A DNA stretch of 64,000 nt, from assembly GCA_947259315.1 (NCBI GenBank), contig CAMYLR010000024.1, positions 29,709-93,708 of the forward strand, in the 5' to 3' direction. Both the position numbers and the translations under genes were made by a program. The DNA is from an uncultured Gemmatimonadales bacterium. Its GTDB lineage: Bacteria; Gemmatimonadota; Gemmatimonadetes; JACCXV01; JAHWKZ01. The notes below the pieces were generated by a model, which was not told the origin of the DNA, ran no database searches, and saw only the letters and a list, made by a program, of their open reading frames with translations. Below, in pieces: positions 44,284 through 53,314 of the stretch; position 1 is the first letter of the stretch; each line of letters begins with the position of its first letter.

Positions 44284-44922
44284 ATGCCCGATTGGCTGAA
44301 GAACGGTTTCGTTCGGTTGCTTGACCCGATCGTCTTTGGGCTGGTTCGCAGAGGCGTGCACCCGAATCTGATCAGCACGGTCGGTTTCCTGGTCACTTTG
44401 GCGGCGGCGGGCGTCATATTCTCTCGTTATCTAGTGCTGGGCATTATGATCTTCCTGGCCGGCGGGATGATGGATACTCTCGACGGGAGGGTCGCCCGAG
44501 AATCCGGATTGGCGTCTAAGTTTGGTTCGTTCTACGATTCGACGTTGGATCGTATCTCTGAGATCGCCGTCTACTTCTCGCTGTACGCGTACTTCCGGCC
44601 GTTGCCCAGCTTTTGGTGGGTCGGCTACGTCGTAATCCTGGCGATGGTCGGGTCGTTGATGGTCTCGTACACTCGGGCTCGGGCTGAGGCGCTCGGGATC
44701 GAGTGCGCTGTTGGATTGATGCAGCGTCCAGAGCGAGTCGTTGCGCTCGGAGTTGGCGGATTGCTCGTGGGTGTGATCCGCTTCGTAGATCCGGCCTGGC
44801 AATACACCCCGCTGTTGGTCGCGCTGGTGCTGATCGCCATATTGGCAAACCTGACCGCGGTCGAGCGCATCTACAGCGTTTACAAAGTCGCCCACGGGGT
44901 TCCATTGACCCCACAGGATTGA
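44284..44922 (+). CDS. CDP-alcohol phosphotransferase, probable inositol-phospholipid synthase
   Basis: 212-residue membrane enzyme. The motif reads DTLDGRVARESGLASKFGSF and continues YDSTLD, with all catalytic aspartates in place (D-x2-D-G-x2-A-R-x8-G-x3-D-x3-D). Five or six membrane helices surround it. The next gene, 32 bases on, makes inositol 3-phosphate, so phosphatidylinositol-phosphate or a related inositol lipid is the best guess; a distinct role from pgsA at 8835 is then clear. The proof of substrate rests on context only. Confidence 0.8.
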   Translation: MPDWLKNGFVRLLDPIVFGLVRRGVHPNLISTVGFLVTLAAAGVIFSRYLVLGIMIFLAGGMMDTLDGRVARESGLASKFGSFYDSTLDRISEIAVYFSLYAYFRPLPSFWWVGYVVILAMVGSLMVSYTRARAEALGIECAVGLMQRPERVVALGVGGLLVGVIRFVDPAWQYTPLLVALVLIAILANLTAVERIYSVYKVAHGVPLTPQD

Positions 44923-44953
44923 GCGGACCATAAAAACCGGATGAGAGAAACCG

Positions 44954-46294
44954 ATGAACGATGAGCCGATGACCCAGCCCGCTCCCATTTCGTCGCCGGA
45001 CGGGACTCTCGGGGTGCTGCTTCCCGGGATGGGCGCTGTCGCGACGACTTTCATGGCCGGGGTCGAGGCTGTTCGGCGGGGAATAGCTCAGCCGTTTGGC
45101 TCATTGACACAGATGGGCACGATCCGGCTCGGCGGAAGACCCGAAAGGCGGACCCCGCGGATCAACGACTTTGCGCCTATCGCACGGCTCGACCAGTTGG
45201 TGTTTGGCGCCTGGGATGTCTTCCCGGACGATGCCTACGAATCAGCTCGTAACGCCGGCGTCCTGGGAGAGAACCAGGTCGAGGAACTGGGCGATTTCTT
45301 GCGCACGATTCAGCCCATGCGTGGCGCCTTTGACCAACGCTACGTCAAGAAGCTGAACGGTACACACATCATCGAGAGTCGCTCAAAGCGGGCGTGGGCA
45401 GACCAGTTGATCGATGACATCGAGCGTTTCCGGGAAGAGAACGGATGCGATCGAATGGTGATGGTTTGGTGCGGCTCGACGGAGGTCTTCCTCGAACCGG
45501 CGGCAGTACACCAGGACCTGGACGCGTTCGAGAAGGGGCTCGACGCGAACGACGACTCCATCCCCCCGTCCATGGTCTATGCCTATGCGGCGATAAAGTG
45601 CGGGATACCCTATGCGAACGGAGCGCCCAACCTGTCGGCCGACGTACCCGCGTTGCTCGATCTGGCCGCCCAAAACACCGTTCCGGTCAGTGGAAAAGAC
45701 TTCAAGACCGGCCAGACCTTGATGAAGACGATCCTCGCACCGGGGTTCAAAGCCCGCATGTTGGGTATTCGTGGCTGGTACTCGACCAACATCCTCGGGA
45801 ACCGGGACGGAGAGGTGCTCGACGACCCTGAGTCGTTCAAGACCAAGGAGGAATCGAAGCTCGGTGTGCTCGACTACATCCTTCAGCCGGATCTCTATCC
45901 GGAGTTGTACGGCGACATCTCACACGTCGTGCGGATCAACTACTACCCGCCGCGTGGCGACAACAAGGAAGGTTGGGACAACGTCGACATCTTCGGGTGG
46001 CTCGGCTACCCGATGCAAATCAAGATCGACTTCCTTTGTCGCGACTCGATCCTCGCAGCGCCGATCGTCCTCGATCTCGTGTTGTTCCTTGACCTCGCCG
46101 CTCGGGCCGGCATGAAGGGGGTTCAGGAGTGGTTGTCTTTCTACTGGAAAAGTCCGATGCACGCACCCCAGCTCTACCCGGAGCATGACCTCTTCATTCA
46201 GCTGACAAAGCTGAAGAACACGCTCCGTTTCCTGATGGGCGAAGAGCAGATTACCCACCTCGGACTCGAGTACTACCAACCTCCCTCGCCGTGA
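44954..46294 (+). CDS. ino1: Myo-inositol-3-phosphate synthase
   Basis: 446 residues. NAD-dependent isomerisation of glucose 6-phosphate to inositol 3-phosphate. The dinucleotide loop is LLPGMGAVATTFMAG near 22-36; other family segments are SGKDFKTGQTLMKTILAP near 250-267, YSTNILGNRDGEVL and HVVRINYYPPRGDNKEGWDN, close to the active site. GATGAGAGA precedes the ATG. It sits between a CDP-alcohol phosphotransferase and an M1 peptidase whose GTG overlaps its stop, so inositol phosphate is probably used for a membrane lipid. Confidence 0.93.
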   Translation: MNDEPMTQPAPISSPDGTLGVLLPGMGAVATTFMAGVEAVRRGIAQPFGSLTQMGTIRLGGRPERRTPRINDFAPIARLDQLVFGAWDVFPDDAYESARNAGVLGENQVEELGDFLRTIQPMRGAFDQRYVKKLNGTHIIESRSKRAWADQLIDDIERFREENGCDRMVMVWCGSTEVFLEPAAVHQDLDAFEKGLDANDDSIPPSMVYAYAAIKCGIPYANGAPNLSADVPALLDLAAQNTVPVSGKDFKTGQTLMKTILAPGFKARMLGIRGWYSTNILGNRDGEVLDDPESFKTKEESKLGVLDYILQPDLYPELYGDISHVVRINYYPPRGDNKEGWDNVDIFGWLGYPMQIKIDFLCRDSILAAPIVLDLVLFLDLAARAGMKGVQEWLSFYWKSPMHAPQLYPEHDLFIQLTKLKNTLRFLMGEEQITHLGLEYYQPPSP

Positions 46295-47976
46295 GCCCAG
46301 TGACTACGCGCGACCGGACTGTGGTGCTCTCGGTCGTGTGTCTCCTTTTGACAGCCGGTTCGTTGTTAGCCCAAGATGCGATCGAAGTCGGGATCCCAAG
46401 CGGCGAAGTCGATGGTTACGAGCGGCGTTCGGGGGTTGACGTGCTTCATTACGACATATCTCTCGAATTGCCAACCAACGGGCGCGAGATCACCGGTCGC
46501 ACTACGATTCTGTATGAAGCCGAGCACTCGTCCCTGCATCCCACGCTAGACCTCGACTTTGGAGCCATGACCGTCGACAGCGTGCGCGTCGACGGCCAAC
46601 GCGCGCAGTTTCTGCACGAGGACGAAACGCTCACCGTGCGCGCCCCCCGCGAGCCGATCGCTACCCGGCATACCACCAGCGTCTGGTACCACGGCGAGCC
46701 CCAAGATGGCCTGATAATCCAACCGAATCGTCACGGCGACGTGGTCGTTTTCGCTGACAACTGGCCCGATCGGGCACGCTACTGGTTCCCATCGATTGAC
46801 CACCCGTCAGACAAGGCGACGGTGGCGTTCGAGATCGTCGCGCCAGAGGAATGGCAGGTCGTGGCGAACGGTTATCGGCACGAGCAGACGAAGCTCGGAG
46901 ACGGGCGCGTGCGAACGCGTTGGATCGAAACGGCGAGCATCCCGACGTACTGCATGGTGTTGGGTGCAGCGCCGTTCAGTATCACGAACGCCGGTGTCGT
47001 CAACGGCGTCGAGGTCACGCACTGGACGTACCGGGCCGACTCGTTAGCGGGTGAGGCCGCGTTTTCGCGGTCGACCGAGATCCTGTCGTTTTATGATTCG
47101 TTGTTCGGTCCGTTTCCCTACGAGAAGCTGGCTCACGTCCAATCATCGACGCGGTACGGCGGGATGGAGAACGCGAGCGCGATCTTCTACGGTGAGTCGA
47201 CGATCGGTGACGCACTCACGGCCGGTGCCGGGGATCCGGGCCAAGCAGCCGATGGATTGACTTCTCTGGTCGCACACGAAACCGTTCACCAATGGTTTGG
47301 CGACGCAGTCACTGAAAACGATTGGCATCATCTTTGGTTATCGGAAGGGTTCGCTTCGTACTTCGCGGCGGTCTTCTTCGAGTTTCACGGAAGCTCAACC
47401 GGAAACGGGCCGTCAGAGTTGGCGCGTCGCATGCGCGCCATGACCGAGAGGATCCTCGCCTATCATCTGCAGAACCCGGAGCCGATCTACGTCCAGAACC
47501 GCCGCGAGTACGAGAGCCTCCTGACCCCAAATAACTACCAGAAGGGGGCCTGGGTCTTGCATATGTTGCGTCGAAGAGTGGGCGATCAGGCCTTTTTTGA
47601 TGCAGTTCGCAGCTTCTACGGTGAACTGCGCGGTCAAACGGCTTGGACCGCCGACTTCGAGCGTGTCTCGGAACGCGTGTCAGGGATGGATCTGGGGTGG
47701 TTTTTCGCTCAGTGGGTGGGGCGTCCAGGGGTGCCCGTTTTGGTCGTCGATCGGCGGGGCGATCGACTGATCGTGCGTCAACTGCAACCCGGCGATCCGT
47801 ATCGGCTGGATCTCGAGTTGGGGTTGACGACCGATACCGGCGAACGACGACTCGAGGTGGAGATGAAGACGAGCGAGGTCGAGGTCGACCTCGAGCCGTT
47901 TGGTGCGGTGACCGGCGTCGAGATCGATCCCGACGGTTGGCTGCTGTACGCGACACCGGATCAGGTGCAGGGCTAG
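46291..47976 (+). CDS. Secreted M1-family aminopeptidase
   Basis: 561 residues. A signal peptide (SVVCLLLTAGSLLAQ) sends it out of the cytoplasm. The exopeptidase motif is YGGMENASA near 289-297; the zinc site is VAHETVHQWFGD near 328-339, with the third ligand glutamate in WLSEGFASYFA about 20 residues later. It lacks the long C-terminal helical domain of PepN, as many secreted M1 members do. GTG 46291 overlaps the inositol synthase stop; a functional link is not obvious. Confidence 0.87.
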   Translation: MSPVTTRDRTVVLSVVCLLLTAGSLLAQDAIEVGIPSGEVDGYERRSGVDVLHYDISLELPTNGREITGRTTILYEAEHSSLHPTLDLDFGAMTVDSVRVDGQRAQFLHEDETLTVRAPREPIATRHTTSVWYHGEPQDGLIIQPNRHGDVVVFADNWPDRARYWFPSIDHPSDKATVAFEIVAPEEWQVVANGYRHEQTKLGDGRVRTRWIETASIPTYCMVLGAAPFSITNAGVVNGVEVTHWTYRADSLAGEAAFSRSTEILSFYDSLFGPFPYEKLAHVQSSTRYGGMENASAIFYGESTIGDALTAGAGDPGQAADGLTSLVAHETVHQWFGDAVTENDWHHLWLSEGFASYFAAVFFEFHGSSTGNGPSELARRMRAMTERILAYHLQNPEPIYVQNRREYESLLTPNNYQKGAWVLHMLRRRVGDQAFFDAVRSFYGELRGQTAWTADFERVSERVSGMDLGWFFAQWVGRPGVPVLVVDRRGDRLIVRQLQPGDPYRLDLELGLTTDTGERRLEVEMKTSEVEVDLEPFGAVTGVEIDPDGWLLYATPDQVQG

Positions 47977-47985
47977 GCGCCGAGC

Positions 47986-48014
47986 TTGAGTATAAACCAG
48001 GCGGCCGCAATATT
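47986..48014 (+). promoter_or_regulatory. Promoter of tmk, leaderless type
   Basis: TTGAGT (47986-47991), a 17-base spacer and AATATT (48009-48014), ending seven bases before the GTG at 48022. It therefore occupies the alternative TTG start. Confidence 0.5.
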
Positions 48015-48021
48015 GGGTTTG

Positions 48022-48693
48022 GTGAGCGACGAGCGGTCACCGGGAGCTGGTGTTGGCGCCCTCATTACCTTCGAGGGCGGCGAGGCTAGCGGGAAGTCGA
48101 CTCAGGTCGAGTTGCTCGCCGCTTGGCTGACGGATCGGGGTTACTCGGTAGTCACCGCGCGCGAGCCGGGCACGACCGAGGTTGGTTTGGCGGCGCGACG
48201 CGCATTGCTGGATGTCGACGACGAGCTCGCGCCCCACGCGGAGCTGGCGCTATTCATCGCCGCTCGCGCTCAGTTGGCAGCGACTGTGGTCACACCCGCG
48301 CTGACCGCAGGCAAGATCGTGCTGCTCGACCGGTTCGGCGATTCGTCAGTGGCCTACCAGGGCTACGGTCGGGGCCTCGAGCCGGAGCGGATCGCGGAGT
48401 GGAATCGTTGGGCCACCGGGGGTTTGGTCCCCGATCTGACGATTCTGATCGACGTTCCGGTCAGCGATGCCGTCGAGAGACGCGGAGACAAGCCCCCGGA
48501 TCGACTGGAGCGCGCTGGGGATGAGTTCCACGAACGGGTCCGAGCGGGGTATGAGAGGCTAGCTGCGAATGAACCGTTTAGATTCTGCGTACTAGACGGT
48601 AGGCAACCGATCGACGAGCTGCAAAGCGCGATCCGCAGTCGGGTCGGAGAGTTACTCGAGACACGGGGCTCGCAAAGGATGGCACCTAGATGA
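48022..48693 (+). CDS. tmk: Thymidylate kinase
   Basis: Phosphorylates dTMP to dTDP. 223 residues from GTG 48022. P-loop ITFEGGEASGKSTQ near 15-28, EPGTTEVG, the DR motif in LLDRFGDSSVAYQGYGRG near 104, and LID-like RRGDKPPDRLE. A longer frame starts at TTG 47986, but a leaderless promoter sits on that stretch and conservation begins after GTG 48022. Its stop overlaps the ATG of the protease gene (ATGA). Confidence 0.92.
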   Translation: MSDERSPGAGVGALITFEGGEASGKSTQVELLAAWLTDRGYSVVTAREPGTTEVGLAARRALLDVDDELAPHAELALFIAARAQLAATVVTPALTAGKIVLLDRFGDSSVAYQGYGRGLEPERIAEWNRWATGGLVPDLTILIDVPVSDAVERRGDKPPDRLERAGDEFHERVRAGYERLAANEPFRFCVLDGRQPIDELQSAIRSRVGELLETRGSQRMAPR

Positions 48694-50357
48694 TCAGAAA
48701 GCGATTCGGCACTTTCTTCATATTGTTGTTCTTCCTCGCGGTTCTAACCGGCGGGATCATCTACGACGATCTTTCGGCGTCGGACAGCGAGGATCCCTAC
48801 GCCGCAATCAAGCTCCTCAACGAAGCGATCCACCAGGTCTCGGAGAAGTACGTCGACGAAATCGAATCTGACAGCTTGTACATGCGCGCTCTCGAGGGCA
48901 TGCTGGGATCACTCGATCCCTATTCGCAGCTATTGAGCCCGACCGAATACAATGATCTGAGGATCCACACCCAAGGCAATTACGAGGGCCTCGGGATTCG
49001 GATCGACATCGTCGATCAGATACTGACCGTAATCGCGCCAATCGAAGGCACGCCGGCCTATCGGGCTGGACTCCAGGCGGGTGACAAGATCCTCGCCGTC
49101 GACGGTGCCTCGACCAAGGGATGGAGCGAGGAGAAGGCGGTCCAGCAACTTCGTGGGCCGCGCGGATCGACGGTCACTCTGTTGATCGGGCGTTCGGGGC
49201 TCACCGAGCCGTTTGACACCGACGTCACGCGGCGTCCGATAAAACTATCCGCGGTTCCGTACTCCTTCTTGATGCGGGACGGCATCGGATACGTTCGCTT
49301 CACGCAGTTCGCCGAGCGGGGCCGCGACGAGCTTCGTGATGCGATCCGTAAGCTCGAGCGCAGCGGGATGCGGGCGCTCGTCCTCGATGTTAGGGGCAAC
49401 CCCGGCGGGCTGCTTGACCAGGCGATCGAAGTTTCGGATCTCTTCCTGCCGAAAGGCGTTGAGATCGTGGCCACGCGAGGTCGCGCTGCGGAATCAGACC
49501 GCGCTTATCACGCTCGCGACAACGACGATTTTTCGGTCCACCCGATGATCGTATTGATCAACGGCTCCTCGGCCTCGGCCAGCGAGATCCTTGCTGGAGC
49601 GCTGCAGGATCACGATCGCGCGTTGCTGGTCGGCGAGTCCTCGTGGGGGAAAGGCCTCGTCCAGAGCTTGTTTTCTCTCGACGACGGGTACTTCCTCAAG
49701 CTGACGACGGCCCGCTATTACACGCCAAGCGGGCGCAGCATCCAACGCGCGGGCGAACCCGGTTTGCCGACGACCAGAACAGGGGAAGAGATCCCGTCGA
49801 TGTTCGAAGGTGAAGGCGACACGTTCCCGGACAGCCTGGTGTTCCACACGGATATGGGACGGACCATCTACGGTGGTGGCGGAGTTATGCCGGATGTGGT
49901 CGTGCGTGGTGACCGTCTGGCAGAAGTTTCGCAGCAGCTCATCGAAGACATCGCGATCCAGAACGCGTTCTTCCTGTTCGCGGTGACGTACCGATCGACA
50001 CACGACGCGATTCCCAGGGACTTCAAGCCGAATCAAGCGTTGCTGGACGAGTTCAAGGCGTATCTCCGCCAAGAGCAGGGGATCGACTTCTCGGATGAGG
50101 CGTTCCTGGGAGAGCTCGAGTACATCCGCGACTCGATGCAGTTCACGCTGATCAGCCAGTACCATGGTGAGGGCGCGGCCCGCCAAGCGGTGCTGCGCGC
50201 CGATCTGGCGCTCGCGAAGGCGGTCGACTTGCTGACCGAGGCGGACACCCTTGCCGACCTGTTCCGGCTAGCCGACCGGGAGCGCCAGGCATCGCTCGAT
50301 GAAAGCGAGACGATGACCACCGCGTCGCGCAAGCCGGCAGCGATAACCCAGCCGTAG
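48690..50357 (+). CDS. S41 C-terminal processing peptidase
   Basis: 555 residues. One N-terminal membrane helix (FFILLFFLAVLTGGIIY) anchors it, facing the periplasm. A PDZ domain (about 90-165: GLGIRIDIVDQILTVIAP, AGDKILAVDG) precedes the S41 core with the nucleophile in NGSSASASEILAGAL near 294-297 and the lysine in GESSWGKGLVQ near 320. The C-terminal 150 residues are helical. CtpA/Prc-type enzymes trim cell-wall or secreted proteins. ATG overlaps tmk. Confidence 0.9.
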   Translation: MIRKRFGTFFILLFFLAVLTGGIIYDDLSASDSEDPYAAIKLLNEAIHQVSEKYVDEIESDSLYMRALEGMLGSLDPYSQLLSPTEYNDLRIHTQGNYEGLGIRIDIVDQILTVIAPIEGTPAYRAGLQAGDKILAVDGASTKGWSEEKAVQQLRGPRGSTVTLLIGRSGLTEPFDTDVTRRPIKLSAVPYSFLMRDGIGYVRFTQFAERGRDELRDAIRKLERSGMRALVLDVRGNPGGLLDQAIEVSDLFLPKGVEIVATRGRAAESDRAYHARDNDDFSVHPMIVLINGSSASASEILAGALQDHDRALLVGESSWGKGLVQSLFSLDDGYFLKLTTARYYTPSGRSIQRAGEPGLPTTRTGEEIPSMFEGEGDTFPDSLVFHTDMGRTIYGGGGVMPDVVVRGDRLAEVSQQLIEDIAIQNAFFLFAVTYRSTHDAIPRDFKPNQALLDEFKAYLRQEQGIDFSDEAFLGELEYIRDSMQFTLISQYHGEGAARQAVLRADLALAKAVDLLTEADTLADLFRLADRERQASLDESETMTTASRKPAAITQP

Positions 50358-50371
50358 CCGACTCGCGGCCG

Positions 50372-50761
50372 GTGGCCGTCCTGGTGGACGGCTACAACAT
50401 CCTTCACGCCATCCGGAGATTCGCGCCCCGAGGCGGTGACCCCGCCCCGAAGCGCGCGGCGTTTGAGCGCTGGCTCGCAAATGCGGCGATGCAACAAGGC
50501 GTGACCGACTGCGTTGTGGTGTGGGATGGCGTGATCGCTCCGAACGAAGCCCCACCCATCCAGCCGCTCGATGTGATCTACTCGGGCCGATCGAGAAGTG
50601 CCGACAGCAAGCTGCTCGAACTGTGTCGGGGTGGTTATGCGAAGCGCGCTGCCCGAACCTGGGTTGTTACGTCGGACCGCGGGGTGCAACGTCCAGCGCG
50701 AGAGCTCGGTTTCGTGGTGTTGGGTGCGATGACTTTTTACCGCCGGTGGTCGACAGCGTGA
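50372..50761 (+). CDS. NYN-domain (YacP-like) putative RNase
   Basis: 129 residues with a PIN-like NYN fold: LVDGYNILHAIRRFAP at 4-19 holds the first acidic pair position, VVVWDGV near 48-54 the second, and WVVTSDRGVQRPARELG near 96-112 the third. YacP (Rae1) in Bacillus cuts mRNA at the ribosome; here I infer only RNase-like chemistry. GTG 50372 lies 14 bases after the protease stop, so it probably ends that transcript, before a strong terminator. Confidence 0.8.
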   Translation: MAVLVDGYNILHAIRRFAPRGGDPAPKRAAFERWLANAAMQQGVTDCVVVWDGVIAPNEAPPIQPLDVIYSGRSRSADSKLLELCRGGYAKRAARTWVVTSDRGVQRPARELGFVVLGAMTFYRRWSTA

Positions 50762-50776
50762 TACTTCGGCCATGGC

Positions 50777-50814
50777 AAAACCCCCGACCCTCGCTTCGAG
50801 GATCGGGGGTTTTT
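50777..50814. terminator. Bidirectional intrinsic terminator
   Basis: AAAA-flanked stem CCCCCGA...TCGGGGG (50777-50814) with A- and T-tracts on both sides, between the NYN gene (+) and the sigma factor gene (-). It serves both. Confidence 0.9.
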
Positions 50815-50838
50815 GACCCCACTAGCGGCAGTCCCGTT

Positions 50839-51720
50839 CTAGTGGTAGGGCTCCAGGCGTCGCGATCGCGACGTGTGGCGCAGACGCTCGATCGCGCGTT
50901 CCTTGATCTGCCGGATCCGCTCACGGGAGAGATTGAAGATCGAACCGATCTCGCGGAGCGTGAGCGGCTCGTTACCGTCTAGCCCGTAATAGAGCTTGAC
51001 GATCTTCGCTTCCCGCGGCTGTAGCGAGCCCAGCGTTTCCCGGATCTCCTTCTCCCGGGCGCTCTCGAAGGTCTGCTCTTCGGGATCCATCGTCTCGTCA
51101 TCCGAGAGATAGCTGAAGAGCGTCTTCTCCTCGCCCTCGAACAGCGGGGCGTCGAGCGATAGCGAACGACGCGAGACGTTCATCAACTTCCGTACCTCGT
51201 CGACGTCCATGTCCATCGCCTCGGCCACTTCCTCGGGCTTGGGCTCCCGGCCGAGCTTCTGCGTCAGCTCGGCTTCCTTCTTGGAGATCTTGTTGAGCGT
51301 CGTCGCCCGATTGATCGGCAGCCGGAACGTCTTCGAGTTCTCGGCCAACGCTTTCAAGATCGCCTGCCGGATCCACCACACGGCGTACGAGATGAACTTT
51401 ACGCCCTTGGTTTCATCGAACTTCTGTGCCGCCCGCACCAGACCGACGTTGCCCTCGCAGATCAGGTCGGGCAGGCTCATGCCCAGATTCTGGTATTTCT
51501 TGGCTACTGAAACCACGAAACGGAGGTTGGATCGGACGAGTTTCTCGAGCGCCAACTGGTCGCCGTCGCGGATACGCCGCGCGAGCTCCGCCTCCTCCGC
51601 CCGCGTCAGCAGCGGGTGGTTCTTGATGTCCTCCAGATAGAGCGCCAAGGCCCCTTCGTCGACCTTGTCGGCGCTCGCTCCGAGAGACATGCTGGTGGTC
51701 TTTCTGCGCTTATTTGCCAT
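50839..51720 (-). CDS. rpoD: Primary-type sigma-70 factor, short (RpoD/SigA family)
   Basis: 293 residues. Region 1.2 (ALALYLEDIKNHPLLTRAEE), region 2 (LRFVVSVAKKYQNLGMSLPDLICEG, and KFISYAVWWIRQAI for -10 melting), region 3, and region 4 with LTLREIGSIFNLSRERIRQIKERA. Region 1.1 and the large non-conserved insert of Escherichia coli RpoD are absent, as in the primary factors of Bacteroidota and relatives. A perfect-consensus promoter drives it. Whether it is the only housekeeping factor cannot be told here; a group 2 role is the alternative. Confidence 0.88.
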   Translation of the reverse strand: MANKRRKTTSMSLGASADKVDEGALALYLEDIKNHPLLTRAEEAELARRIRDGDQLALEKLVRSNLRFVVSVAKKYQNLGMSLPDLICEGNVGLVRAAQKFDETKGVKFISYAVWWIRQAILKALAENSKTFRLPINRATTLNKISKKEAELTQKLGREPKPEEVAEAMDMDVDEVRKLMNVSRRSLSLDAPLFEGEEKTLFSYLSDDETMDPEEQTFESAREKEIRETLGSLQPREAKIVKLYYGLDGNEPLTLREIGSIFNLSRERIRQIKERAIERLRHTSRSRRLEPYH

Positions 51721-51790
51721 GTTTTGGGTGCCTGCTCTCCAACACTTCCGGGGTGCGCGTGGAAAACCGCGTAAATATAGAAATCGCAGT

Positions 51791-51820
51791 ATTATATCCG
51801 ACGGACCTCGATCCTGTCAA
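51791..51820 (-). promoter_or_regulatory. Consensus promoter of the sigma factor gene
   Basis: On the minus strand TTGACA (51815-51820), an 18-base spacer and TATAAT (51791-51796): both boxes perfect. The leader is about 60 bases. Confidence 0.85.
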
Positions 51821-51850
51821 CAGGGTATTAGATAGGCGTTTCTAACCGTT

Positions 51851-51879
51851 TTGACTAGGCCTCGGACCGGACGTAGGAT
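51851..51879 (+). promoter_or_regulatory. Promoter of the 51890 gene, near-leaderless
   Basis: TTGACT (51851-51856), a 17-base spacer and TAGGAT (51874-51879), ending ten bases before the ATG. The leader would be three or four bases. Confidence 0.65.
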
Positions 51880-51889
51880 AGATACACCG

Positions 51890-52597
51890 ATGAGCGACAA
51901 AGGTTTGTGCCTCCTGCTGGCGATGCTGATCAGCCTGATCTTCGTCCCCCAGATTCACGGCCAGGAACCCGAAGATCGGCCCGGTTTTCGCCTTCAGTAC
52001 CTCGACGTCGAACCCTATCGGGACCAGAAGATCCTGCTGCGCGACTGGCCTGCCCTCTCGCGCCTGGTCGCCTGGTCCGCGGCGCTCGAGGAGAGCGTGG
52101 CCCAGGAAGCAGACACGCTGTCGACCGAGATGTTCGAGGAGTTCCGAGTCCGTGCCGACTCGTTGGCTGCCCAGCCCTTGCCGCCCTTCTTCTCCGGGGA
52201 GGCGGCTGACAGCGTCCGAGCGACGCTGGAGGAGCTCCTCGCGATCCTCGGCGAGGCCGATTCGCTATTGGGCGAGGCTCCCGAGACGCCCGAGAGAGTG
52301 GTCGGTGAACAACTCAACACGCCGTCCGAGGAGCGGACGCTGGTTACCGGCAATACCGCGGTCACCGTTCCAGCCGGGGTGGCCGTTGGTGAGGCGGACT
52401 CGCTACCACGTGCCGAGCTAGGACCTGAGGAGTTGAACTTCGTCGATCGATTGACGCTGGCGCTGACCGCGGTCGATCGGCTGGTCCACCTGACGCGAGC
52501 GGCCGGCGGTGATCAAACCGGGGAGGCTAACCGGGAACCCACTGCTGAAGAGTCCAGCTCGCCAACAGATAGAGCACCACCCCCGCCAGAACCGTAA
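51890..52597 (+). CDS. Secreted acidic protein of unknown function
   Basis: 235 residues. A signal peptide (LCLLLAMLISLIFVPQIHGQ) is followed by an acidic, helical, alanine/leucine/glutamate-rich region and a proline-rich end (SPTDRAPPPPEP). I do not recognise a family. ATG 51890 is chosen because a good promoter ends ten bases before it and the signal peptide starts there; the frame extends 13 codons up, through the promoter. Its last 71 bases overlap the convergent ZIP transporter gene. Confidence 0.65.
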   Translation: MSDKGLCLLLAMLISLIFVPQIHGQEPEDRPGFRLQYLDVEPYRDQKILLRDWPALSRLVAWSAALEESVAQEADTLSTEMFEEFRVRADSLAAQPLPPFFSGEAADSVRATLEELLAILGEADSLLGEAPETPERVVGEQLNTPSEERTLVTGNTAVTVPAGVAVGEADSLPRAELGPEELNFVDRLTLALTAVDRLVHLTRAAGGDQTGEANREPTAEESSSPTDRAPPPPEP

Positions 52598-53252
52598 GCG
52601 CGAGATTGTGGCCGACCTCTTTGTTGACTTCCGGCAGGAGATCCGTGGCCGCGACATACAGCGTCACGCCTGTGGCGAGCGACAAGCCGACCCCAGCCAA
52701 ATCGGGCCGCTCGGCCAACATCAAAGCGCCGAGGACGCACATCGCGCCGACCAGCGTAGCGGCGCCCACCGCGTGTCGACGCGACTGCCCGCTGGCCAAG
52801 ACGATCGATGCGATGGTGAAGCCCTCCGGCAGCTTGTGGAGCGCGATCGCCACGAACACGAGCCATCCGAGGACCGGTGATACCGCATAGCCGGCCGCAA
52901 TCGAGACACCGTCAAACAACGAGTGGAGCCCCAGACCGAACACCGCGGCAAAGCTCGATCGACCGTGAACGACCTCGTGGTGTGTCTCCTCGCCGAAGTG
53001 GAAGTGGGGGACGGCTGCGTGCTCGAAGACGTGGGTCAAGAAGTACCCGGTGACGACGAGCGGCAACGCCCGCGTGGGCTCGAGTGCCAGCGCCTCCGGC
53101 AACATCCTGAGCAGTGCGACCGATAGCAGAAACCCGGCACCGACAGCGACGAAGAGCTGCAGCATGACGCGGCTCCAGCGGCGGCCTACACTGACCAGCA
53201 GGCCACCGATCAGGTTGCCGACGCCAGCGACGATTGCAAGCAAGACACCCAT
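52527..53252 (-). CDS. ZIP-family metal transporter
   Basis: 241 residues, about eight membrane helices. The metal path lies in helices 4 and 5: GLGLHSLFDGVSIAAGY near 107-123 (H-x3-D) and ALHKLPEGFTIAS near 137-149 (H-x3-E). A histidine-rich loop, HVFEHAAVPHFHFGEETHHEVVH, lies between helices 3 and 4; it is likely to be a zinc sensor or ligand. It probably imports zinc or iron. Its 3' end runs 71 bases into the gene at 51890. Confidence 0.87.
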   Translation of the reverse strand: MGVLLAIVAGVGNLIGGLLVSVGRRWSRVMLQLFVAVGAGFLLSVALLRMLPEALALEPTRALPLVVTGYFLTHVFEHAAVPHFHFGEETHHEVVHGRSSFAAVFGLGLHSLFDGVSIAAGYAVSPVLGWLVFVAIALHKLPEGFTIASIVLASGQSRRHAVGAATLVGAMCVLGALMLAERPDLAGVGLSLATGVTLYVAATDLLPEVNKEVGHNLALTVLAGVVLYLLASWTLQQWVPG

Positions 53253-53314
53253 AGTCTGCGGGCGGCGAACATAGCCGACCCGAGGAAGGCTGGAAAGCGA
53301 CGCTGAAAGCCCCG

